A stretch of DNA of 64,000 nt from Bacillus bingmayongensis (GTDB lineage: Bacteria > Bacillota > Bacilli > Bacillales > Bacillaceae_G). The translations under genes and the position numbers were made by a program. Below the pieces are notes generated by a model. The model saw only the letters and a list, made by a program, of their open reading frames with translations. It was not told the origin of the DNA and did no database searches. This document shows positions 8,823-17,488 of the stretch, one piece after another. The stretch's first letter is position 1; each line of letters begins with the position of its first letter. Location of the stretch: NCBI RefSeq assembly GCF_000299035.1, contig NZ_JH921518.1, positions 842,439-906,438 on the forward strand, given 5' to 3'.

Positions 8823-8836
8823 AGAACGTTTGTTCT
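8823..8836 (-). promoter_or_regulatory. LexA (SOS) box
   Basis: AGAACGTTTGTTCT is a perfect 5-bp inverted repeat with a 4-base centre, matching the Bacillus SOS box core GAAC-N4-GTTC. On the minus strand it lies between a TTGAAA and a TATGAG hexamer (spacing 19), directly before the 40-codon ORF at 8794. Confidence 0.6.
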
Positions 8837-8967
8837 TTTCAATTCTATCAAATCTTCTAGCTACTGTCTAGCTTGTTTTAAGTAAAATGATTATTTTCTA
8901 ACTTTTCTTTCTTTTTAACTTTTTTTCTCATACAATAAAGATACAGACAGGCAAAGGGGGATTCCAT

Positions 8968-9171
8968 ATGGTTGCTTTTTTTATTGATTTTGCAATTGTC
9001 GCTGCCCTCGTCATTGGAATCACAGCATTGATTGGCGTCATTACAAATGGCATTGGCGAAAAGTTATTTGGTGGGAAAGAAAAAATGAAATTCGTTGATA
9101 AAAGTGCAGAAGTACAATCCGGTTGGAAACAAGTTGGTAGCAAAGGGATTTATAAAAAACGTACGTATTAA
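8968..9171 (+). CDS. Small membrane protein, hypothetical
   Basis: A 67-residue protein with one long hydrophobic segment (about residues 3-27, FFIDFAIVAALVIGITALIG) followed by a Lys-rich soluble tail ending KGIYKKRTY. The start follows GGCAAAGGGGGATTCCAT, a strong site. It has its own terminator. I recognise no family. Similar small single-pass proteins are common in the B. cereus group; a role cannot be stated. Confidence 0.75.
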   Translation: MVAFFIDFAIVAALVIGITALIGVITNGIGEKLFGGKEKMKFVDKSAEVQSGWKQVGSKGIYKKRTY

Positions 9172-9201
9172 AAGAAGCAGGAATTCTCCTGCTTCTCTTT
9201 T
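9171..9201. terminator. Bidirectional terminator between small membrane gene and second oppA
   Basis: AGAAGCAGGA and TCCTGCTTCT arms with an ATTC loop and flanking A and T runs sit between converging genes. Confidence 0.85.
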
Positions 9202-9203
9202 AA

Positions 9204-10844
9204 TTATTTTCCTACAGAAGCCCATTTAAAGCTTAATTCTCCGCCATATTTATGAATGTATAGATCCTTTATTGTTTCTCTTTCTAAAATGGATCTACCA
9301 CGCTGGAAGACTGGTGCAATCGCCGCATCTTCAAATAAGATTTTCTCAGCCTTTAATAACTCACTCCAACGCCCTTTTACATCTGAACCATCTTGTTTTG
9401 CTTTCTCAATAATTTCATCATATTCAGCGTTTGAATAACCCATTTTATTTTGTGATCCATTTGTTACAAACATATCAAGGTATGTAATTGCATCTGGAAA
9501 GTCTGGGCCCCATCCAGTAAATGAAATATCAAACTGCGCACTATCTTCTAGTTTTAATTTTTGAGCAAAAGGTTGCATTTTTATTTGTACTGTTAATCCT
9601 GGTAAGTTCTTTTCAAGTTCACCTTTTAAATATTCCCCAATTTTTTTCGATTCTTCATTATCAAAGTTTAAAAATTCTAGCTCTACTTTGTCAGATCCTA
9701 ATTCTTTTTTACCAATTTCCCATAATTTTTTCGCTTCTTTTGTATCTACTTTCGAAAGTTTTCCATTCTCTTTTCTAAAATCCTCTTTATCTGGCCCTTT
9801 CACAAAATCTGTTGGCACAAGACCGTACGCCCCCTTGGAACCATTATTTAAAATAATATTTCCGATTCCATCACGATCGTAAGCAATGGAAATAGCTTTA
9901 CGAATATTTTTATTAGCTAAAGCTGGATTCTTTTGATTAAAACGTAAGAAGAATACCGTTGGATCATTTATTGTTTTAAAATCCTTTTGTTCCTTATATT
10001 TATCTACTAATTCTGCAGTTAGTCCAACTCTATCAATCGCTTTTGTATTGTATAAATTCACTGCTGTTCCTGTATCTTTTACAATATTAAAATTTACCTC
10101 TTCCAATTTAACTTCTTTTTGATCCCAGTAAGTTGGGTTTTTCTTTAACTGAAAACTCCGCTCATGCTTCCAATCGCTTAATACAAACGGTCCATTATAT
10201 AAGGTAGTGTTAGCTTCTAAACCAAATTTTTCTCCTTGCTCCTTCACATACTTCTCATTTAAAGGGAAGAACAAAGGATATACTGTCAAATCAAGAAAAT
10301 ATGGAACCGGATTATCTAATTCAACTTCTAATGTGTAATCATCAATTGCTTTTACACCTAATTGATCTGGTGACAATTCTCTCTTATTAATTTTCTCCGC
10401 ATTTTTCACGTCAAGCATAATATAACCAGATTTAGCGGCTGTATCAGGATTAACTGCTCGTTGCCACGCAAACACAAAATCTTTCGCTGTTACAGGGTCA
10501 CCATTTGACCATTTTGCATCTTGGCGTAACTTAAATGTATATTTTTTCCCATCTTCTGATTTCTCATATGATTTTGCAATACCTGGTACCAACTTATCCC
10601 CTTTACCAAGTCGATATAAGCCTTCCATTGTATTGTTCATAACCTTTGAAGAAACTGCATCCGATGAAAGTGTTGTGTCCATTGTCGGAATTTCAGATAT
10701 TTCGGTCAAATTTATGACTTGTTTCCCCGTATTTTTTTCCCCTTTTGCGTTCGCTTGCGGCTCATCCTTTTGATAACTACATGCTCCTAAAATCATGCTC
10801 ACTGCTAATGTCGATGCTACGAAAACTGGTATTTTTTTCTTCAT
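9204..10844 (-). CDS. Oligopeptide ABC transporter binding lipoprotein (second OppA)
   Basis: A 546-residue SBP_bac_5 family lipoprotein that captures peptides outside the membrane. The signal peptide MKKKIPVFVASTLAVSMILG ends in lipobox LGAC, giving lipidated Cys21. The start at 10844 is chosen because TAGGAGGGGTAGCAGA precedes it; a longer frame upstream lacks such a site. It is closely similar along its length to OppA at 17489-19138 (shared NLTE.SEIPTMD, NNTMEGLY and KWSNGDPVTA segments), so the two are paralogues. It lies apart from the opp permease genes, beyond the MATE gene, and has a CodY-like site upstream. Confidence 0.93.
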   Translation of the reverse strand: MKKKIPVFVASTLAVSMILGACSYQKDEPQANAKGEKNTGKQVINLTEISEIPTMDTTLSSDAVSSKVMNNTMEGLYRLGKGDKLVPGIAKSYEKSEDGKKYTFKLRQDAKWSNGDPVTAKDFVFAWQRAVNPDTAAKSGYIMLDVKNAEKINKRELSPDQLGVKAIDDYTLEVELDNPVPYFLDLTVYPLFFPLNEKYVKEQGEKFGLEANTTLYNGPFVLSDWKHERSFQLKKNPTYWDQKEVKLEEVNFNIVKDTGTAVNLYNTKAIDRVGLTAELVDKYKEQKDFKTINDPTVFFLRFNQKNPALANKNIRKAISIAYDRDGIGNIILNNGSKGAYGLVPTDFVKGPDKEDFRKENGKLSKVDTKEAKKLWEIGKKELGSDKVELEFLNFDNEESKKIGEYLKGELEKNLPGLTVQIKMQPFAQKLKLEDSAQFDISFTGWGPDFPDAITYLDMFVTNGSQNKMGYSNAEYDEIIEKAKQDGSDVKGRWSELLKAEKILFEDAAIAPVFQRGRSILERETIKDLYIHKYGGELSFKWASVGK

Positions 10845-10970
10845 TCTGCTACCCCTCCTAAAAATGTTAACCCTTTCATTTTCGAACAGAAAGAAATATA
10901 TGTATATTCTAATAATTAATATTATACACACAAATATATTCTTTGTATATTTATTTTTCTATCTTATTAA

Positions 10971-10985
10971 AATTTTCTGTTAACA
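10971..10985 (-). promoter_or_regulatory. CodY-like site upstream of second oppA
   Basis: AATTTTCTGTTAACA matches 11 of 15 positions of the CodY consensus AATTTTCWGAAAATT. It lies about 130 bases upstream of the gene. Peptide transport genes are established CodY targets, but a 4-mismatch site in AT-rich DNA is weak evidence. Confidence 0.35.
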
Positions 10986-11168
10986 TTTTATGTTGCTTAT
11001 TTATCTATCTAAATACTAATTGTAACTATTTTTATAATTATATAAATTATCAAAATATAATTAATTTTATATCCAATAATATCTTTTGTATAATTATTCC
11101 CCTTTGCTATACATCATTCTTTCGATAGAATCTGCAGAATTTCTATCATTTTTTTGCATGAATCCTAT

Positions 11169-11448
11169 ATAAAGTGAAACTTTAATCAGTGGAGGTTTTC
11201 TCCATCCCCCACTGATTATTAGCCCTCACCAATCGGGCTTTTATGGGCAGTTTATCTCTCACCTAACTTCTTTAGAAAAGCGGAAGCGGCTCGCTCAGAA
11301 TCGCAGGACGTTGGAGCACCCGACAGAGAGGCGCTTTTTGCCTCGTCCGAGGGAGCGAAACGACCGGAGATTCTAGCCGCTAGAGCTGGACAATACTTTC
11401 GCCGAATTTTGAGGCGGGAGTCTTACTGCCCACAAATAGCGGGATAAA
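11169..11448 (+). repeat. bcr1 element carrying a nested GC-rich repeat (composite, 280 bp)
   Basis: The element runs from ATAAAGTGAAAC to GCGGGATAAA and is flanked by ATAAA (TTTAT) pentamers, the target duplication described for bcr1 of the B. cereus group. The first arm is a CAGTGG..CCACTG hairpin. From about 11276 to 11400 it is interrupted by a copy of the AAAAGCGGAAGCGGCTCG repeat family. An almost identical 280-bp composite is at 43496-43775. With the adjacent repeat at 11469 it fills most of the 10845-11716 gap, where I see no gene. Confidence 0.8.
11276..11400 (+). repeat. Nested GC-rich repeat inside bcr1
   Basis: It starts AAAAGCGGAAGCGGCTCGC, contains a GAGGCGCTTTTTGCCTC hairpin and ends GCCGCTAGAGCTGGACAA. 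It shares its ends with the units around trpS. It is much more GC-rich than the flanking DNA. Confidence 0.7.
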
Positions 11449-11468
11449 TCGCTGCCCCGAAGAACAAA

Positions 11469-11607
11469 AGGTGACCTGCTCTCGTTTTCTCTCTTTGTTT
11501 TAACTTTGCATGGGGCAGAAAAAGGATCTGACCGCTTCTATGCATGGCCGGATGCTCTCTCCCACCTTAAAAGAAAGGTTTTATTTCGGTTTTTCAATTT
11601 GTACTTA
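11469..11607 (+). repeat. Interspersed repeat, third family, copy A
   Basis: Landmarks are AAGGTGACCTGC, CTCTTTGTTTTAACTTTGCA, CTGACCGCTTCTATGCATGG, GGATGCTCTCTCCCACC and GGTTTTTCAATTTGTA. The same landmarks recur at 13155, 22664, 24034, 26738, 37520 and 51748. No ORF is conserved within it; it looks like a non-coding group-specific repeat. Confidence 0.7.
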
Positions 11608-11716
11608 TGTATGAATATATATATTTGTTAACCAAGTTCCAAAATGAATGCAAGTGTTACTAAAGTGTGTTAAGATACATTTTGTTTAAAAAGGATATCG
11701 TAAAGTGGGGGATGAT

Positions 11717-13108
11717 ATGACAGAGATTACGTCCAAAAAAGGGCAGGGAGAAAAATTAAATTTATTCTTCTTAACGTGGCCCATCTTTTTAGAAGTTTTT
11801 CTTTTTATGTTAATGGGAATTGCTGATACTTTTATGCTAAGTGCACTATCAGATGATGCGGTGTCAGGTGTTGGAGCTGCGAATCAATATCTCCACATTG
11901 CAATATTAGTACTAGAGGTAATCGGAAATGGTGCTGCAATTGTTGTATCCCAGTACCTCGGTTCTAAACGATATATGGAAGCATCCAAAATATCAGCACT
12001 GGCAGTCACTTTAAACTTAGGAGTCGGGCTCGTTATAAGCGCCGGTTTTCTTTTATTCTCAAAACATATGATGACTGCCATGAATTTACAAGGCGACGTA
12101 TTAGCTTACGCACAAAATTATTTATCGATTGTCGGGGGAGCGATCTTTCTTCAAGCCATTATAAATTCACTGGCTGCAATTATTCGTGTTCATGGGTTTA
12201 CAAAACAAGCGATGTTTATTTCATTAGGAATGAATCTTTTTCATATTGCCGGAAATTATATGCTTATTTTCGGAAAGTTTGGCATGCCTGAACTCGGTGT
12301 TCAAGGAGCAGCTATTTCCTCTGCTTTCAGTCGACTTATCGCACTCATTGTTTTCTTCTGGTTACTCTATCGCGTCATGGAATATCGCGTAAAATTAAAA
12401 TACTACTTTACCTTATCAAAAGAATATGTAGGAAAAATCTTAAAAATTGGTATTCCATCGGCTTTTGAGCAAGTTATGTATCAAGCATGTCAAATTGTCT
12501 TTTTATATTACGCGACATACTTAGGAGCAGAATCATTAGCTGCAAGACAATACGCAACAAATATTTCAATGTTCACTTACCTATTCGCTATTGCCATTGG
12601 AATGGGAACGGCAATCATTGTTGGGCGTTTAGTCGGTGGAAATGAGAAAGACGAAGCATATGTACGTGTGTGGAAAAGTGTAAAGTGGGCCATTGGTGTT
12701 ACGTTATGTATGGTCATTCTCGTCATAACATTTCGCATTCAATTAATGGAATTATTTACAGATAATCCTCATGTCATCGCTCTAGGAGCAACCGTACTTT
12801 TATTAAGCGTTATGTTAGAAACCGGTCGTACGATGAATATTGTCATCATTAATTCACTACGCGCAGCAGGTGATGCAAAATATCCGGTTTTAATTGGAGC
12901 ATTCTCAATGGTATTAATGAGTTTACCACTCGGATACTTTTTTGTGTTTTATTTAGACATGGGGCTGCCCGGCATTTGGTTGGCCATCGCGATTGATGAA
13001 TGGACGCGTGCCATCATTATGTTCTTCCGCTGGAGAAGTAGAGCTTGGGAAAATTATGCGCTTGTTAAGCCAGAATCTACAGAGGAGCCGGCGTCTATTC
13101 AAGCCTAA
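11717..13108 (+). CDS. MATE family efflux transporter
   Basis: A 463-residue, 12-helix multidrug and toxin extrusion protein that probably exports cationic compounds using an ion gradient. The N-terminal half has the typical LTWPIFLEV and GVGAANQYLHIA segments, and the C-terminal half repeats the fold (GIPSAFEQVMYQ, ARQYATNI). The ATG at 11717 is preferred over the GTG at 11705 because the GGGGGATGAT before it is the likely ribosome binding site. It is inserted, on the opposite strand, between the opp operon and the second oppA. Substrate unknown. Confidence 0.9.
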   Translation: MTEITSKKGQGEKLNLFFLTWPIFLEVFLFMLMGIADTFMLSALSDDAVSGVGAANQYLHIAILVLEVIGNGAAIVVSQYLGSKRYMEASKISALAVTLNLGVGLVISAGFLLFSKHMMTAMNLQGDVLAYAQNYLSIVGGAIFLQAIINSLAAIIRVHGFTKQAMFISLGMNLFHIAGNYMLIFGKFGMPELGVQGAAISSAFSRLIALIVFFWLLYRVMEYRVKLKYYFTLSKEYVGKILKIGIPSAFEQVMYQACQIVFLYYATYLGAESLAARQYATNISMFTYLFAIAIGMGTAIIVGRLVGGNEKDEAYVRVWKSVKWAIGVTLCMVILVITFRIQLMELFTDNPHVIALGATVLLLSVMLETGRTMNIVIINSLRAAGDAKYPVLIGAFSMVLMSLPLGYFFVFYLDMGLPGIWLAIAIDEWTRAIIMFFRWRSRAWENYALVKPESTEEPASIQA

Positions 13109-13154
13109 TGTGAATCATATATGCTACTTTTGTAACACTATAATAATATATATC

Positions 13155-13318
13155 TATTTTGTTTTTTCAATATACAAGTTGCTGCTATGAAATATTCTCT
13201 CCTTTTGTTTTCACTCGGCATGGAGCGAAAACAGGCTCTGACCGCTTCTATGCATGGACGGATTCACTCTTCCACCTAAAAGAAAAGGTTTTCTATCAGT
13301 TTTTCAATTTGTATATAT
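13155..13318 (+). repeat. Interspersed repeat, third family, copy B
   Basis: It contains TTTTGTTTTCACTCGGCATG, GGCTCTGACCGCTTCTATGC, CACTCTTCCACCTAAAAG and ends TTTTTCAATTTGTATATA, matching copy A. A TTTTTCAATATACAAGTTGC segment at its left end resembles the left ends of copies E and G. Confidence 0.65.
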
Positions 13319-13321
13319 AAT

Positions 13322-13356
13322 AGAAAAGAAGCAGCCATAAAGGCCGCTTCTTTTCT
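13322..13356 (-). terminator. Terminator of the opp operon
   Basis: GAAGCGGCC and GGCTGCTTC arms (one mismatch) are extended by AAAAG/CTTTT pairing and end in TTTTCTA, directly after the oppF stop codon. Confidence 0.8.
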
Positions 13357-13357
13357 A

Positions 13358-14293
13358 TTATTGATAGATTTCTTTATATTTCTTGTATTCTGCTTCAGAA
13401 CAAAGAACAAAATGTCCCGGACGAATTTCTCGCATAGTAGGTGTTTCATTTCCATATTGATGCTGAGATGGATCATATACAATACGCTTACGATTGCGTT
13501 CATAATCTGGATCTGGAAGTGGAATTGCTGATAATAGTGATTTTGTATACGGATGAATTGGATTCTCGTATAACTCATCACTACTTGTTAATTCAACAAT
13601 TTGCCCACGGTACATAACACCAATACGATCGCTAATGTATTTTACCATCGATAAATCATGGGCAATGAATAAATATGTTAAACCTTTTTCTCTTTGCAGT
13701 TGTTTCAATAAGTTAACAACCTGCGCTTGAATGGATACGTCAAGTGCTGAAATTGGTTCATCGGCAATAATAAATTCTGGTTCTACCGCAAGTGCACGAG
13801 CAATTCCGATACGTTGACGTTGTCCACCAGAGAACTCATGCGGGAAACGGTTAGCATGCTCTTTATTTAACCCAACTGTGTTTAATAATTCATGCACACG
13901 ATCCATACGCTCTTTTTTACTTTTTGCTAAACCGTGAATATCAATACCTTCTGCAATAATATCTCCAACTGTCATACGAGGATTTAATGACGCGTATGGA
14001 TCTTGGAAAATCATTTGCATTTTACGGTTAAATTTCTTTAATTCTGCACGTGATTTTTTACCATGTACGTTTTCACCATCGAACAACACTTCCCCAGCAG
14101 TCGCATCGTATAACCTGATAATTGTTCTTCCAGTTGTTGATTTTCCGCAACCAGATTCTCCTACAAGCCCAAATGTCTCACCGCGGTAAATATCAAATGA
14201 AATATCGTTGACCGCTTTTACAACACCACCACTCACGTTAAAGTGCTGCTTCACATTTTTTACTTCAATTAATTTTTCACGTTGATTAGTCAT
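13358..14293 (-). CDS. oppF: Oligopeptide ABC transporter ATPase OppF
   Basis: A 311-residue ABC ATPase powering peptide import. Visible motifs are Walker A GESGCGKST, signature FSGGQRQR, Walker B IIADEP, and the C-terminal oligopeptide/dipeptide extension ending with HFVLCSEAEYKKYKEIYQ. The ATG at 14293 is chosen because AGGTG lies six bases upstream; the in-frame GTG at 14302 falls inside that site. It overlaps the end of oppD by 8 bases, indicating translational coupling. It is the last gene of oppABCDF. Confidence 0.93.
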   Translation of the reverse strand: MTNQREKLIEVKNVKQHFNVSGGVVKAVNDISFDIYRGETFGLVGESGCGKSTTGRTIIRLYDATAGEVLFDGENVHGKKSRAELKKFNRKMQMIFQDPYASLNPRMTVGDIIAEGIDIHGLAKSKKERMDRVHELLNTVGLNKEHANRFPHEFSGGQRQRIGIARALAVEPEFIIADEPISALDVSIQAQVVNLLKQLQREKGLTYLFIAHDLSMVKYISDRIGVMYRGQIVELTSSDELYENPIHPYTKSLLSAIPLPDPDYERNRKRIVYDPSQHQYGNETPTMREIRPGHFVLCSEAEYKKYKEIYQ

Positions 14294-15329
14294 GTTGTTC
14301 ACCTGCCTTCATTTGAAGAATTCGTTTTTGAACGACTTCTGGCGGTTGTACTTCTGGCGCTTGCTCGTGAAGTAACCATGTTGCCGCATAATGTGTATCA
14401 CTGACTTTAAATAATGGTGGTTCCATTTCAAAGTCAATTTTTAGCGCCTGTGGGTTACGTGGTGCGAACGCATCCCCTTTTGGCGGTTTTAATAAATCTG
14501 GAGGCGTTCCAGGAATTGCATATAACTCTTCTTCTGAACCATCTAAACTTGGCATAGATGCGATTAATCCCCATGTATATGGATGTTTTGGATTGTAGAA
14601 AATTTCATCAACCGTACCAATCTCAACAACTTTACCAGCATACATAACAGCAACTCTGTCGGCAACGTTTGCCACTACACCTAAATCATGCGTAATGAAA
14701 ATGATTGCCGCTTCTGTTTTTTGCTGAATGTCCTTCATAAGCTCTAAAATTTGTGCTTGAATTGTAACATCAAGTGCTGTTGTCGGCTCATCGGCAATCA
14801 ATAACTTCGGATTACAAGCTAGCGCCATCGCAATAACAACACGTTGTCTCATACCACCAGAGAATTGGTGCGGGTATTGTTTTAAACGTGCTTCTGGATT
14901 TGGAATTCCAACAAGGTCAAGAAGCTCTAAAGCAACTTTACGAGCATCTGCTTTGCTCATTCCTTGGTGTTTAATAAGACCTTCCATAATTTGATTACCG
15001 ATTGTCATCGTTGGGTTTAATGATGTCATCGGATCTTGGAAAATCATTGCAATCTCTTTCCCGCGTACTTGCTGCATTTCTTTTTCCGTTAATTTTGTTA
15101 AATCACGACCATCAAATACAATTTCTCCATTTTTAATACGTCCTGGAGGATTAGGGATTAATCCCATTAGCGCTTTTGAAGTAACCGATTTCCCAGAACC
15201 AGATTCTCCTACAATCGCTAATGTTTCTCCCTTTTTCAAATCAAATGTAACGCCGCGAACAGCTTGTACTTCACCAGCATGTGTATCAAAGGAGACTTGT
15301 AAATCTTTTACCTCTAACAATGTTTTCAT
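14286..15329 (-). CDS. oppD: Oligopeptide ABC transporter ATPase OppD
   Basis: A 347-residue ABC ATPase with Walker A GESGSGKSV, signature FSGGMRQR and Walker B LLIADEPTTALD, plus the typical Opp/Dpp C-terminal extension. It pairs with OppF to energise the OppB-OppC channel. The ATG at 15329 follows AAGGAGAAGTGAAG; a GTG two codons upstream lies within that site. There is a 20-base gap to oppC and an overlap with oppF, so the operon is tightly packed. Confidence 0.93.
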   Translation of the reverse strand: MKTLLEVKDLQVSFDTHAGEVQAVRGVTFDLKKGETLAIVGESGSGKSVTSKALMGLIPNPPGRIKNGEIVFDGRDLTKLTEKEMQQVRGKEIAMIFQDPMTSLNPTMTIGNQIMEGLIKHQGMSKADARKVALELLDLVGIPNPEARLKQYPHQFSGGMRQRVVIAMALACNPKLLIADEPTTALDVTIQAQILELMKDIQQKTEAAIIFITHDLGVVANVADRVAVMYAGKVVEIGTVDEIFYNPKHPYTWGLIASMPSLDGSEEELYAIPGTPPDLLKPPKGDAFAPRNPQALKIDFEMEPPLFKVSDTHYAATWLLHEQAPEVQPPEVVQKRILQMKAGEQHD

Positions 15330-15349
15330 CTTCACTTCTCCTTCCTTGT

Positions 15350-16366
15350 TTACTTACGCATTTTTGGATCTAACGCATCGCGTAATCCATCTGCCATTAA
15401 GTTAAATGCTAGAATTAACATACTGATGACAACCGCAGGGATGAACATCATATGTGGATATGTTTGAATTGATTTGTATCCATCATTTACAAGAGAACCA
15501 AGAGACGCTAATGGCGGTTGAATACCAAGTCCGATAAAGCTTAAGAACGCTTCGCCGAACACCGCTGAAGGGATTGTGAACATTGTCATAACGATAATTG
15601 GTCCCATTACGTTCGGAATTAAATGCTTCACAATTAATTGCGTGTTCGTTGCACCTAATGTACGAGATGCTAATACATATTCTTGGTTTTTCAATTTTAA
15701 TACTTGTCCACGTACAATCCGTGACATTCCAATCCAACCTGTAATTGCCATCGCAAGTGTAATTGACCAAATACCTGAACCCATAATAATTACCATCAAA
15801 ATAACGATAATTAAATACGGAATACCATTAATAATTTCCATAATACGCTGCATGATGTTATCCACTCGTCCGCCATAGAACGCTGAAATACCCCCGTATG
15901 CAACCCCAATTACTAGGTCAATTGCCGCTGCTAAAAGAGCGATATATAATGATACACGCGTTCCTTCCCATGTTCTTGTCCAAAGGTCACGACCAAGATC
16001 ATCTGTACCAAACCAGAAGTACTCTTTAATATCACGTTTTTCATATTGATCAACGCCGTATTGATCCGTACCATCAAATGGTAGCCAATGAATGTTTTCT
16101 AATACTGGAATTTTCGGCGGCATTTTTGCACGTCCTAAATCTTGATCTTTATAAGAATATTTACTTACCATCGGTCCAAAGATTGCTAAAAGCGTAATAA
16201 GGATAAGTAATACAAGACCAAACATTGCTCCTTTATGTTGAAACAAACGTCTTCTTACATCTTGCCAAAACGTTAAGCTCGGACGGGCAATGACTTCATT
16301 ATCAACATTGCTTCGATTGGCTGGTTGAAATAAATCTGGAGATAATTTTTGTACGTCTTTCATCAT
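15350..16366 (-). CDS. oppC: Oligopeptide ABC transporter permease OppC
   Basis: A 338-residue inner-membrane permease with an N-terminal OppC_N helix (about residues 45-65), a long extracytoplasmic segment that includes WFGTDDLGRDLWTR, then five helices. The EAA loop motif is near GATNTQLIVKHLIPN. The start follows GGGAGGGAAAAA. Its ATG overlaps the oppB stop codon by four bases, a coupled pair. Confidence 0.93.
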   Translation of the reverse strand: MMKDVQKLSPDLFQPANRSNVDNEVIARPSLTFWQDVRRRLFQHKGAMFGLVLLILITLLAIFGPMVSKYSYKDQDLGRAKMPPKIPVLENIHWLPFDGTDQYGVDQYEKRDIKEYFWFGTDDLGRDLWTRTWEGTRVSLYIALLAAAIDLVIGVAYGGISAFYGGRVDNIMQRIMEIINGIPYLIIVILMVIIMGSGIWSITLAMAITGWIGMSRIVRGQVLKLKNQEYVLASRTLGATNTQLIVKHLIPNVMGPIIVMTMFTIPSAVFGEAFLSFIGLGIQPPLASLGSLVNDGYKSIQTYPHMMFIPAVVISMLILAFNLMADGLRDALDPKMRK

Positions 16367-17292
16367 TTTTTCCCTCCCGCTAAACGAATACGAGGATCAA
16401 TAATTCCGTATAAAATATCAACAATGAAAATTACTAAAATAAAGATTGCACTATAGAAAATTGTTGTTCCCATAATAACTGTATAATCATTCAATTGGAT
16501 CGATTTAACGAATTGTTCCCCAAGTCCAGGTACAGCATAAATTTGCTCAATAACAAGCGTTCCTGTAATTAAGGCTGCAACCATTGGTCCTAAAATTGTA
16601 ACAACTGGGATCAATGCGTTACGAAGTGCGTGTTTTACAATGATGACACCTTGACTAATCCCTTTTGCTTTTGCTGTTAAAATGTAATCAGCTTGCATAA
16701 CTTCGATTAACTCTGCACGAGCAAAACGAGCAATCGTTGCGATAACTGCCATCGATAATGCGACGGTAGGCATGACTGTAAATTCAGGGCCTTTCCAGAA
16801 TGCTACTGGGAACCATCCAAGTTTTACACCTACAAAATATTGTAATAATGCTGCGAATACAAATGATGGTACCGACATCCCGAGTACAGAAATAACGGTT
16901 GCTCCGTAATCCACCCATGTATTATTACGAAGTGCTGCGATAATCCCTAAGATTAAACCTATACATGTTCCTAAAAGAATCGCTTGTAAACCAAGCTGCG
17001 CTGATGGTCCAATACGATCAATAATCATGTCTGATACTGGACGGTTATCGTACTGGAATGATACTCCTAAATCACCTTTTGCTAAGTTTCCTAAATAGCG
17101 TGCATACTGAACTGGTACTGGATCATTTAAACCATATTTTTCTAAAATGATTTCTTTTTGTGCCGGAGATAATTTCTCCTGGTTTTTAAGTGGAGAACCC
17201 GGCAGTAATTTCATTAAAAAGAATGTCAGCGTAGTAATTAAAAATAATGTCAAAGCCATGTACACGAAACGCTTTAATGCATAACGTCCCAT
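16363..17292 (-). CDS. oppB: Oligopeptide ABC transporter permease OppB
   Basis: A 309-residue permease starting MGRYALKRFVYMALTLFLIT, with six membrane helices and the EAA-type loop AKGISQGVIIVKHALRNALI. The start at 17292 is set by GGGAGGTGCTTGACG just upstream; 33 extra codons upstream in the frame lack a good site and are not family-like. A 75-bp bcr1 derivative and about 120 further bases separate it from oppA. Confidence 0.92.
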   Translation of the reverse strand: MGRYALKRFVYMALTLFLITTLTFFLMKLLPGSPLKNQEKLSPAQKEIILEKYGLNDPVPVQYARYLGNLAKGDLGVSFQYDNRPVSDMIIDRIGPSAQLGLQAILLGTCIGLILGIIAALRNNTWVDYGATVISVLGMSVPSFVFAALLQYFVGVKLGWFPVAFWKGPEFTVMPTVALSMAVIATIARFARAELIEVMQADYILTAKAKGISQGVIIVKHALRNALIPVVTILGPMVAALITGTLVIEQIYAVPGLGEQFVKSIQLNDYTVIMGTTIFYSAIFILVIFIVDILYGIIDPRIRLAGGKK

Positions 17293-17411
17293 CGTCAAGC
17301 ACCTCCCCATTTTTCTCAAAAGCAATAAGATAGTTTGAAATATTCTTACTTTTATTTTTTTAAAATAAGAGTACATGCCCATCATAAGCATATACCCTTG
17401 TAAACGATGGA

Positions 17412-17486
17412 ATAAAGTGAAACTTTAATCAGCGGGGGGTTTTCTTCATCCCCCTCTGATTATTAGCCCGCAAATAGCGAGATAAA
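17412..17486 (+). repeat. bcr1 internal-deletion derivative (75 bp) inside opp operon
   Basis: It keeps both bcr1 ends, ATAAAGTGAAACTTTAATCA and GCGAGATAAA, and the first hairpin, but lacks the central arm: the sequence jumps from ATTATTAGCCC to GCAAATAGCG. It is flanked by ATAAA pentamers. It lies two bases downstream of the oppA stop codon and upstream of oppB, so its hairpin is transcribed within the operon and may attenuate or stabilise the mRNA. Confidence 0.7.
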
Positions 17487-17488
17487 AA

